From an uncultured Paenibacillaceae bacterium (GTDB taxonomy: Bacteria; Bacillota; Bacilli; Aneurinibacillales; Aneurinibacillaceae), in the NCBI GenBank assembly GCA_937874515.1, contig CALNBV010000112.1, positions 1 through 6,326 on the forward strand: DNA of 6,326 nucleotides, read 5' to 3'. This document shows positions 1 to 6,262 of this stretch, one piece after another (the stretch's first letter is position 1; each line of letters begins with the position of its first letter). A program made the translations under genes and the position numbers. Below the pieces are notes generated by a model, which was not told the origin of the DNA, did no database searches, and saw nothing but the letters and a program-made list of their open reading frames with translations.

Positions 1-979
1 CATGGTGACGGGTATGCAGGGAAATGCTTTTCGGAATTTTGGTTTTGATGGTCTAGTGCCCCATGATGAACGGTATGAGTGGGCTGATGAATATGTCGAT
101 GTGGTTTATAAACTATGGGAAGGATCCTGGGATGAAGGTGCCCTTTTAAAAGATCGTGAAAGCGGGAAATATGCAGATCCATCTCGCATTCACAAAATTA
201 ATCATGTAGGGGAGCGTTATCAAGTAGAAGGTCCCCATCTTTCTGCACCCTCACCCCAACGGACACCGGTACTTTTCCAGGCAGGCTCTTCAGATGCCGG
301 TAGAAATTTCTCGGCTCGTAATGCGGAAGGCGTTTTTATCGTAGCTCCAGATCCGGAAAATGCACGTCAGTTAATTGATGATACCCGGCGTATTGCAGTG
401 CAAAATGGTCGGGACGGGAATGATATTAAGTTTTATCAAGGCTTATCTTTTGTTATTGGTGATACAGAGGAAGAGGCACGTCATAAAGAAATTGAGCTTG
501 AAAATAAAATTGATTGGAATATGGTCATTGCCCATGCTGGTGGTGGGTTGGGGATTGATTTGGGAAATGTTAGTTTAGATACACCTCTTAAGAATATAAA
601 TACGGAGGGAATAAGAAGTACTTATGAATGGTTGAAGCAAAGTACACCTGGACGTACTCCTACAGTAAGAGACCTTGCGAAATTACGGGGGAGAAACACC
701 CGCATTGTAGGGACGCCAGAATCCATTGCCGATCAGTTAGAGCGTTGGCAAGAAGCAGGGATAGATGGAGTTAATGTTTATAATGCTACGATTCCAGGAA
801 CTTATGAGGAATTTATCGATAAAGTAATCCCTGTTCTTCGCAAACGTGGCTTAGCCCGGGAAGAAAACAATGAACCAACTACTCTTCGCAATAAACTGTT
901 TGGTCAGGACCGTCTCAATGAACGTCATCCTGCAGCCCAATACAGAGGTGCATTTGCTCCTACAAGCGTTTCAAAATAA
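1..979 (+). CDS. NtaA/SnaA/DszA-family FMN-dependent monooxygenase, copy 1 (5' end cut by window edge)
   Basis: This is the C-terminal part (325 residues visible) of a bacterial-luciferase-like, FMNH2-dependent monooxygenase. The family inserts one oxygen from O2 into small organic substrates, for example nitrilotriacetate (NtaA), dibenzothiophene sulfone (DszA) or dimethylsulfide (DmoA), and acts in the cytoplasm with a separate flavin reductase. The first visible ATG (base 2) is not the start: it aligns to residue 134 of the downstream paralog, inside its AWNVVTG motif, so about 133 residues lie outside the window and the full length would be 458, equal to the paralog. Visible family signatures are RNFGFDG, HDERY.WADEY, GSWDE, the FMN-binding-type FQAGSS..GRNF, and a C-terminal LRNKLFG..RLNERHPAAQYR tail. 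The reading frame is open throughout and ends in TAA, so the gene looks intact. The substrate is unknown. Sulfur scavenging is inferred from the neighbours. Confidence 0.9.
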   Translation, partial: MVTGMQGNAFRNFGFDGLVPHDERYEWADEYVDVVYKLWEGSWDEGALLKDRESGKYADPSRIHKINHVGERYQVEGPHLSAPSPQRTPVLFQAGSSDAGRNFSARNAEGVFIVAPDPENARQLIDDTRRIAVQNGRDGNDIKFYQGLSFVIGDTEEEARHKEIELENKIDWNMVIAHAGGGLGIDLGNVSLDTPLKNINTEGIRSTYEWLKQSTPGRTPTVRDLAKLRGRNTRIVGTPESIADQLERWQEAGIDGVNVYNATIPGTYEEFIDKVIPVLRKRGLAREENNEPTTLRNKLFGQDRLNERHPAAQYRGAFAPTSVSK

Positions 980-1016
980 GTGAATATTTAATCACATAAA
1001 ATGGAGGTTTAGAAAA

Positions 1017-2393
1017 ATGGCAAAACCACTATCCTTTTCAGCTTTTGTAATGAATACCGCTTCACATATTATTCATGGACTATGGCGCGATGAAGAAGGG
1101 AATCAGGCGTATTTTAATGATGTTGATGTTTGGGTGAATTTGGCGAAGCGATTGGATGAGGGAGGTTTCGATACGATTTTTTTCGCTGACGTCATTGGAT
1201 TGTATGGTGACCATAAGGGGGGCTGGGAGTTTCTTGCGGAAAATGGACTACAAATCCCCAGTAACGATCCTATGGTCTTGATGTCTGCCCTTGCCGTTAA
1301 TACGAAACGTCTGGGGTTAGCTTTTACCGCAGCCCCTTTGCAAGAACATCCCTTTAATTTTGCCCGCCGGGTTTCTACCCTGGATCATATCTCCAAAGGC
1401 CGTATTGCCTGGAATGTTGTGACAGGTTTTCAGGAAAACGCATTTCGTAATTTTGGCTTTGATGGTCTCTATCAACATGATGAAAGGTACCGCTGGGCCG
1501 ATGAATATGTAGATGTGTTGTATAAGCTATGGGAAGGATCCTGGGATGAAGGGGCCCTTTTAAAAGATCGTGAAAGTGGCGTATACGCAGATTCAAATCG
1601 GATTCACAAAATAAACCATGTGGGTGAACGCTACCAGGTGGAAGGCCCCCATCTTTCTGCCCCATCCCCTCAGCGTACACCCGTGATTTTCCAGGCAGGT
1701 TCTTCAGCTGCAGGGAGAAATTTCGCAGCACGAAATGCAGAAGCCATATTTATTGTAACACCTAGTCCTGAAGTGGCCCGTGAAGTAATTAAAGATACCC
1801 GGCGCATTGCCGAGGAAAATGGCAGGGATGGGAATGATATTAAGTTTTATCAAGGATTGTCCTTCGTCATCGGTGATACCGAAGAAGAGGCGCTTCGTAA
1901 AGAAATTAAATTGGAAGAGAAAATTGATATAGATATGATGGTAGCTCATTTAGCCGGTGGGCTCGGTATTGATATGGGCAATCTTCCTCTGGATACCCCT
2001 CTGGAAGTTATCGAAACCGATGGTGTGCGAAGCATAGCGGAATGGGTTCAGCAAAGCACGCCTGGAAGAGTTCCTACCATTGAAGATCTTGCTCGATTAC
2101 AAGGAAAAACCACGCGCATCGTTGGGACGCCAGAATCCATTGCAGACCAGTTGGAACGTTGGCAAGAAGCAGGTGTAGATGGAATCAATGTGATCAATGC
2201 CACGATTCCTGGATCTTATGAAGAATTCATTGATAAAGTGATCCCTGTTCTTCGTGAGCGTGGTTTAGCCCGTGCTGAGAATGAAGAAGCAACCACCCTC
2301 CGACATAAACTTTTTGGAGAGGACCGTTTGAACGAACGTCACCCTGCAGCACAATATCGAGGAGCATTTGCCACAAAAAGTGTTACGAATTAA
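1017..2393 (+). CDS. NtaA/SnaA/DszA-family FMN-dependent monooxygenase, copy 2 (complete)
   Basis: This is a complete 458-residue class C flavin monooxygenase (luciferase-like TIM barrel), close to the usual 440-480 residues of the family. It starts at ATG 1017, 9 bases after GGAGG at 1003-1007. Family features in order are an FDTIFFAD strand (residues 51-58), HPFNFARRVSTLDHISKGRIAWNVVTG (111-137), RNFGFDG (144-150), GSWDE (174-178), FQAGSS..GR.FAARNAEAIF (225-245, flavin phosphate region), a variable lid-like stretch (293-345), GTPESIADQLERW (370-382) and the tail LRHKLFG..RLNERHPAAQYR (428-448). It should need FMNH2 from a partner reductase, which is not in the window. It follows copy 1 by 37 bases and precedes the DszC-like gene by 19, so it is almost certainly cotranscribed. 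Related characterised enzymes include DszA, DmoA, YxeK and CmoJ/YtnJ, mostly in C-S bond oxidation. I cannot tell which substrate applies here. Confidence 0.93.
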   Translation: MAKPLSFSAFVMNTASHIIHGLWRDEEGNQAYFNDVDVWVNLAKRLDEGGFDTIFFADVIGLYGDHKGGWEFLAENGLQIPSNDPMVLMSALAVNTKRLGLAFTAAPLQEHPFNFARRVSTLDHISKGRIAWNVVTGFQENAFRNFGFDGLYQHDERYRWADEYVDVLYKLWEGSWDEGALLKDRESGVYADSNRIHKINHVGERYQVEGPHLSAPSPQRTPVIFQAGSSAAGRNFAARNAEAIFIVTPSPEVAREVIKDTRRIAEENGRDGNDIKFYQGLSFVIGDTEEEALRKEIKLEEKIDIDMMVAHLAGGLGIDMGNLPLDTPLEVIETDGVRSIAEWVQQSTPGRVPTIEDLARLQGKTTRIVGTPESIADQLERWQEAGVDGINVINATIPGSYEEFIDKVIPVLRERGLARAENEEATTLRHKLFGEDRLNERHPAAQYRGAFATKSVTN

Positions 2394-2412
2394 TGGAAGG
2401 AGTGCATTCATA

Positions 2413-3618
2413 ATGTCAACTCAAAAACAATTGGATAAGTCCTTAAAAGCTGGTTCCCATGCCTTAGATGAATTGCTTGCGGCGATTGCCAAAGATGGGG
2501 AGGAACGTCGGAAATTAGATAGCGAAGCTCGTCCTTTTTATGCTATGGATTTAATTCGTCAATCTAAACTGAGTGGAATTCAGCTACCTGTTGAATATGG
2601 GGGTGAAGATGCCAGCATTCGTGAGCTTTTTGAAGTAGTCATCCTCCTTGCTGAAGCAGATCCTGATGTGGCTCACATCCTTCGTGCCCACTATCTCACT
2701 GTGGAAGAAATTCTTCGGAGTCCCAATCTAGAAGTACGGCAAACCTGGATTGATAGAGTTGCAAAAGGAGCCATTATTGGTAATGCAACTACAGAGATTT
2801 CCTCCCATAATGTAGGGAATTTGGTGTACGAAACCACCCTTTCTCCTGAAGGTGCAGGATACCGATTGAATGGTACTAAGTATTTTAGCACAGGTACCTT
2901 GTATGCAGATTGGGTGGCTGTCACCGCATCTACTCCCGAAGGGTTATCTACCTCTGTCATCATTCCAACGAATCGAGAAGGGGTTACCATTGTGGATGAC
3001 TGGGATGGAATTGGACAGAGATTAACAGGAAGTGGGACAACTTACTTTCAAAATGTTTTTGTCAACCCTGATGAAATTCGTGATATTAAGGATAAAACCC
3101 CATTTAATTCCCTACCACAGCTTTTTATCCATGGGGTTATTGCAGGAATTGTGCGTAATGTGGTGACTGATGCTTCTAAATTGGTGCATAGCCGTAAACG
3201 AACTTTTTCATATGCAACTGCTGATAAACCCGCAGTAGATCCCCAACTTCTACAGGTCATTGGAGAAATCTCCAGCATCGCTTTTGCTGCAGAAACCCTT
3301 GTCCTTGCTGCTGCTGATGCCATAGACAATGCAGTGAGAGGGGCTGTGAACGGAAAAATCGATTATGCATTAAGCCACGAAGCTTCCTTAAGAGTTTCCC
3401 AGGTGAAGGTCATTGTGGATCATTTAGCACTGAAGGCATCGACTCTCCTCTTTGAGGTGGGCGGTTCATCGGCAACGAGACAGTCATACCACCTGGATAG
3501 GCACTGGCGTAATATTCGTACCCTTGCTTCCCATAATCCAAGGGTATATAAAGCTCGTGCCATTGGGGAGTATGTGGTCAATGGTAAGGAGCTCCCGTTA
3601 AAAGAAGTCTACTTTTAA
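2413..3618 (+). CDS. DszC/SfnB-like flavin-dependent monooxygenase (acyl-CoA dehydrogenase fold)
   Basis: This is a 401-residue protein of the acyl-CoA dehydrogenase fold that resembles DszC, the FMNH2-dependent dibenzothiophene monooxygenase, rather than true dehydrogenases. I chose ATG 2413, which sits 10 bases after AAGGAG (2397-2402). An in-frame ATG at 2368 lies inside the preceding gene and has no such site. DszC-like stretches are LPVEYGG (58-64), GNATTE (123-128), GY.LNGTKYFSTG (149-161), IPTNREGVT..DDW..IGQR.TGSGTT (184-210) and LDRHWRNIRTLASHNP..YKARAIGEYVVNG (361-391). From my recollection of DszC numbering, His92 and His391 are matched by His88 and His374, whereas Tyr96, Ser163 and His388 are replaced by Ala92, Thr160 and Leu371. 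The canonical dehydrogenase YEGT motif is absent. The likely role is S- or N-oxygenation of a small substrate, feeding or following the DszA-like enzymes upstream. SfnB-, MsuC- and DszC-type functions are all possible. Confidence 0.88.
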   Translation: MSTQKQLDKSLKAGSHALDELLAAIAKDGEERRKLDSEARPFYAMDLIRQSKLSGIQLPVEYGGEDASIRELFEVVILLAEADPDVAHILRAHYLTVEEILRSPNLEVRQTWIDRVAKGAIIGNATTEISSHNVGNLVYETTLSPEGAGYRLNGTKYFSTGTLYADWVAVTASTPEGLSTSVIIPTNREGVTIVDDWDGIGQRLTGSGTTYFQNVFVNPDEIRDIKDKTPFNSLPQLFIHGVIAGIVRNVVTDASKLVHSRKRTFSYATADKPAVDPQLLQVIGEISSIAFAAETLVLAAADAIDNAVRGAVNGKIDYALSHEASLRVSQVKVIVDHLALKASTLLFEVGGSSATRQSYHLDRHWRNIRTLASHNPRVYKARAIGEYVVNGKELPLKEVYF

Positions 3619-3653
3619 TAGACAAAAAAAATAATAGAATTGGGGGATTTCAC

Positions 3654-4847
3654 ATGAGCGTAGCGGTGATCGAAAAAAATAAATATTCAAGAGCCTATAT
3701 TGAGGAAATTAGAGAAATAGTCCGTCCAATCATCGAAAATGTGGCAAAACCTTTTGCCGCCATTCCAGAGAATGAAGAAAAATTCCCCAGGGAAATTTTA
3801 CAGGCCTTAGCCAAAGAAGGCTGGAGTTCGGTCACCCTTCCAGAAAAATGGGGGGGGTTAGACCTAGGCTATGTGGGTCTGTCTGTGGTTGCCGAAGAAC
3901 TTGGTAAGGTAGATGCTTCAACCGGATTGGTTTATGCTATGCATGTGGGTGCAGCCCAGGTGATTAATATTTTTGGTAATGATGATCAAAAGAAACGGTG
4001 GTTATTGCCGATTCGGGAAGGTTCTATTGGCACTTTTGCTGTTAGTGAAAAAGCAACAGGGGGCCATGTTTGGTATAACGTTAGTCAGGCGGTGCAGGAT
4101 GGGGATGATTATATCCTTAATCTAGAGAAGTCTTTTACCACCAGTGGGGGACAGTCCGATTTTTATGTAGTGCAGACTCGTACCGCTGGAAGTGAAGACC
4201 CAAGTGACCATAGTTTTTTTATCGTAGATGGTCATGATGAAGGAATTACGTCCAAACCATGGAAAGCATTAGGGGTAAAGGGGAATTGCAGTGGTCCTCT
4301 TAAGTTGGAGAATGTAATCGTAAACCGACGGGATTTAGTACCAGCTCCAGCATTAGATATTCTCCATGGGACAGGTGCAGTTCTTGGATTGAATGGTGTT
4401 TGGTTGGGAGTGGCCCAGGGTGCCCTTGATGCGACTTTAGATTATGTATCCAAAACAGTGCATCAGGATTTTAATAAAAGCCTGGCTAATTATCAAGTGA
4501 TTCGCCAAAAATTAGCGGAAGTAAAAATTCGTATTTCAGGCTTACGCGCATGGCAATATGATTTAGCCAGACAGCTAGATGAGTTACGTGAAAGCAACCA
4601 ATCTTTAATTTCCTATGCGACGGAGGTCACAGAACATAAAGTTCAAGCCACGGAATTGGCGGATTACGCAGCAAGAATCGCTATGGATGTGGCAGGTGGA
4701 TACGGCTATATCGAGGGCGTGTTTGAACGGCTATATCGTGATGCCCGGGGAGGAATTCCTATGGCTCCTTCCAATAATATTGCCAGGGACCAAATCGGAA
4801 AAAGCTTAGTCGGTTTACCCTTAGAGTTGTTTGAAGAAGGAAAATAA
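3654..4847 (+). CDS. Acyl-CoA dehydrogenase-family flavoprotein lacking the catalytic Glu
   Basis: This is a 397-residue protein with the full acyl-CoA dehydrogenase architecture: a helical N-terminal domain with FPREILQALAKEGW and LPEKWGGLDLG (44-72), a middle beta domain (TFAVSEKATGGH 127-138, FTTSGGQSDFYVV 161-173, ALGVKGNCSGPL 205-216) and a C-terminal helical domain (VAQGALDATLDYV 253-265, VAGGYGYIEGVFERLYRDAR 346-365). ATG 3654 follows GGGGGA (3642-3647) by 6 bases. After YRDAR the usual YEGT is replaced: the catalytic Glu position of medium-chain enzymes falls on Ala371, within GGIPMAPSNN. The alternative helix-G Glu of isovaleryl-CoA dehydrogenase also appears to be absent (Ala242 by hand alignment). 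It is therefore probably not an ordinary alpha,beta-dehydrogenase. It may be a monooxygenase or an accessory flavoprotein of the same pathway, comparable in context to SfnC of Pseudomonas. It is the last gene of the operon, ending in tandem TAA TAA directly before a terminator. Confidence 0.88.
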   Translation: MSVAVIEKNKYSRAYIEEIREIVRPIIENVAKPFAAIPENEEKFPREILQALAKEGWSSVTLPEKWGGLDLGYVGLSVVAEELGKVDASTGLVYAMHVGAAQVINIFGNDDQKKRWLLPIREGSIGTFAVSEKATGGHVWYNVSQAVQDGDDYILNLEKSFTTSGGQSDFYVVQTRTAGSEDPSDHSFFIVDGHDEGITSKPWKALGVKGNCSGPLKLENVIVNRRDLVPAPALDILHGTGAVLGLNGVWLGVAQGALDATLDYVSKTVHQDFNKSLANYQVIRQKLAEVKIRISGLRAWQYDLARQLDELRESNQSLISYATEVTEHKVQATELADYAARIAMDVAGGYGYIEGVFERLYRDARGGIPMAPSNNIARDQIGKSLVGLPLELFEEGK

Positions 4848-4849
4848 TA

Positions 4850-4891
4850 AAAACGGCTTTAGCCCGGTATTCCACGGGCTAAAGCCGTTTT
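4850..4891. terminator. Bidirectional intrinsic terminator between converging genes
   Basis: AAAACGGCTTTAGCCCG (4850-4866) and CGGGCTAAAGCCGTTTT (4875-4891) form a perfect 17-bp stem with an 8-base loop. On the + strand the stem ends in TTTT and continues T-rich. On the - strand the mirrored A-run gives a T-rich tail (TTTTTATTATTTT). It starts 3 bases after the stop of the upstream operon and lies 27 bases past the stop of the opposing MFS gene, so it can terminate both transcripts. Confidence 0.93.
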
Positions 4892-4918
4892 AACTTTCTT
4901 ATGAGATCAGCTCTTTAT

Positions 4919-6148
4919 CTATTCCATTTCCCACTGCTTCAACTTCTTATCTGATGGTAGGAAGACAGTTAAAATTCCTAAGAGGGGTAAAAGACTGCAA
5001 AAAATCATAATGTTCGGGAGTCCGAAGACATCGGCTAATTTTCCTAACACCACAGAACCCAATGCACCCATGCCAAAGGCCAGACCCACAATTAAACCCG
5101 AGGTTAAACCAACCATGCCTGGGATTAGTTCCTGGGCATAAACAACGGTAACCGAAAAGCTGGATAAAAGAATAAACCCTAAAAGCATGATAATGGGATA
5201 AACCCAGTTTAAGGGTAAGTAAGGCAAGAGCAGAGCCAATGGCGCTGAAGCTAGCAAGGAAAAGAGAATCATATTTCTTTTTCCAAATCGGTCTCCTAAA
5301 GGGCCGCCTAAAAAAGTTCCCAGGACACCAGCTGCAAGAAAGGCAAAGATATAGTACTGGGCACCTTTAATAGAAAGGCCATAATCATTAATGAGATAAA
5401 ACTGATAAAAGTTTGAGATTCCTGCGTGGTACCAGGAGCGGGCAAAAACAACAAAAATAAGCAGGGAAATGGCAAAGATAATTTGCCTTTTCCGTTTTTC
5501 ATTGACTTTCTTCGTTGTTTTCGTTGCCTTTTTATTTCTAGGGAAATAAACCAGTTGTTTGCTGTACCAGTTGGAAACAAACATAAGGACAAAAATGGCT
5601 AATGCTGCAACAAGGGTGAACCAGATGGACCCAAATTGACCCAGGGGTACAAAGATTAACGCGGTCATTAGTGGTGCAAGAGATTGGCCGCTATTTCCTC
5701 CTACCTGGTAGATGGATTGGGCTAATCCCCGGCGATTTCCTGCCGCCATATAAGCTACCCTGGAACCTTCAGGATGAAAGGAAGCGGAACCTAATCCGAT
5801 GAAAATCACGGATAAGAGAATCATGGCAAAATTCCCGGCAAAAGCTAGACCCACCATCCCAAGCAACGAAAACCCCATGCCAATAGGAAGCATATAAGGG
5901 GAGGATTTCTTATCCGTATACAAACCTACCACTGGTTGCATAATGGAAGAAGTCATGTTTAAGGCGAAAGCAATCCAACCAAGTTGTGCATAACTTAAAT
6001 GCATTGCATTTTCTAAGATAGGAAACAAAGCAGGGATGACTGATTGCATGGAGTCATTTAGCAAGTGAACAAAACTGATAGCAAACAACACAGGATACAT
6101 CGTTGTATTGATTCTGGGTTTTGCTTCTGTACGAACCGCAGCTTGCAT
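4919..6148 (-). CDS. fsr: MFS transporter, fosmidomycin-resistance (Fsr) type
   Basis: This is a 409-residue inner-membrane protein of the major facilitator superfamily, close to the roughly 400 residues of E. coli Fsr. About 12 hydrophobic segments are visible in two halves, joined by a basic cytoplasmic loop (residues 200-222, rich in Lys/Arg). Fsr-type features are HLLNDSMQSVIPALFPI (28-44), QPVVGLYTDKKSSPYMLPIGM (71-91), GLGSASFHPEGSRVAYMAAG.RRGLAQSIYQVGGN (118-152) and the second-half MFS motif A GGPLGDRFGKR (281-291). Fsr exports fosmidomycin in E. coli. The natural substrate of homologs is generally unknown, and resistance here is not demonstrated. I prefer ATG 6148 to the in-frame GTG at 6160, because that GTG is itself part of the Shine-Dalgarno AGAGGTG. 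With the GTG start the protein would be 413 residues. It is transcribed towards the oxygenase operon and is probably monocistronic at its 3' end. No functional link to the operon is evident. Confidence 0.9.
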   Translation of the reverse strand: MQAAVRTEAKPRINTTMYPVLFAISFVHLLNDSMQSVIPALFPILENAMHLSYAQLGWIAFALNMTSSIMQPVVGLYTDKKSSPYMLPIGMGFSLLGMVGLAFAGNFAMILLSVIFIGLGSASFHPEGSRVAYMAAGNRRGLAQSIYQVGGNSGQSLAPLMTALIFVPLGQFGSIWFTLVAALAIFVLMFVSNWYSKQLVYFPRNKKATKTTKKVNEKRKRQIIFAISLLIFVVFARSWYHAGISNFYQFYLINDYGLSIKGAQYYIFAFLAAGVLGTFLGGPLGDRFGKRNMILFSLLASAPLALLLPYLPLNWVYPIIMLLGFILLSSFSVTVVYAQELIPGMVGLTSGLIVGLAFGMGALGSVVLGKLADVFGLPNIMIFCSLLPLLGILTVFLPSDKKLKQWEME

Positions 6149-6157
6149 TGGATGTTT

Positions 6158-6165
6158 CACCTCTC
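6158..6165 (-). promoter_or_regulatory. Ribosome binding site that sets the MFS gene start
   Basis: On the - strand this reads GAGAGGTG, followed by 9 bases and then ATG at 6148, which is ideal spacing. The GTG at its end is in frame and would be read as an alternative start, but it has only a purine run immediately before it and no properly spaced Shine-Dalgarno. Confidence 0.75.
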
Positions 6166-6209
6166 TTTTTTTTCTCTAATCTCTCTGTTGGGTTATTTTT
6201 CTATTAGAA

Positions 6210-6239
6210 TTTATAGGTTTATGGAGTAATGATGGTTAA
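6210..6239 (-). promoter_or_regulatory. Weak candidate promoter for the MFS gene
   Basis: On the - strand TTAACC (6234-6239) and TATAAA (6210-6215) are separated by 18 bases, giving a sigma-A-like pair with 4/6 and 5/6 matches. The distance to the start codon is about 60 bases. The region is generally A+T-rich, so chance matches are likely. No better pair was found in the upstream 178 bases. Confidence 0.35.
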
Positions 6240-6243
6240 CTCC
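6223..6243. promoter_or_regulatory. Inverted repeat overlapping the candidate -35, possible operator
   Basis: GGAGT (6223-6227) and ACTCC (6239-6243) form a 5-bp inverted repeat with an 11-base spacer and one further symmetric pair inside. It covers the proposed -35 box and much of the spacer, the position where a dimeric TetR-like repressor would act. The arms are short, so this is only a candidate. Confidence 0.25.
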
Positions 6244-6250
6244 TTAATAA

Positions 6251-6262
6251 GACCGTAAGGTC
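6251..6262. promoter_or_regulatory. Inverted repeat GACC-N4-GGTC upstream of the MFS promoter
   Basis: GACCGTAAGGTC is a 4-bp inverted repeat around a 4-base centre, located 11 bases upstream of the proposed -35 on the - strand. An overlapping pair CCTTA (6242-6246) / TAAGG (6256-6260) adds to the local symmetry. It could be a regulator site or a small hairpin, and no regulator gene is in view to support either. Confidence 0.2.

Larger units (their letters stand above)
1..2393 (+). repeat. Tandem gene duplication of the DszA-like monooxygenase
   Basis: The two monooxygenase genes align over all 325 shared residues with no insertion or deletion. I count about 66 differences, or roughly 80% identity. 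The offset is a constant 1414 bases, which equals one gene (1377) plus the 37-base spacer, as expected for a direct tandem duplication. Long exact DNA matches remain, for example 26 bases at 113-138 and 1527-1552. Many third-position changes elsewhere show that the duplication is not recent. Confidence 0.85.

Noticed and set aside
1375..1731. 118-codon open frame on the - strand inside the second monooxygenase gene
   Set aside because: It lies wholly within a well-conserved family gene on the other strand, has no ribosome binding site or recognisable protein features, and is best explained as a shadow of the coding sequence.
2368..2412. ATG at 2368 as an upstream start for the DszC-like gene (15 extra residues)
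   Set aside because: It would overlap the end of the preceding gene, has no Shine-Dalgarno at suitable spacing, and the extra residues do not match the family. ATG 2413 has AAGGAG 10 bases upstream.
4615..4809. 64-codon + strand frame overlapping the last operon gene
   Set aside because: It is a frame-shifted shadow of the conserved C-terminal helices of the acyl-CoA-dehydrogenase-like protein.
1..4847. Classical dszABC dibenzothiophene desulfurisation operon
   Set aside because: No DszB-like desulfinase lies between the DszA-like and DszC-like genes, the DszC-like active site is altered, and an extra DszA copy and ACAD-like gene are present. Calling it dsz would overstate the evidence.
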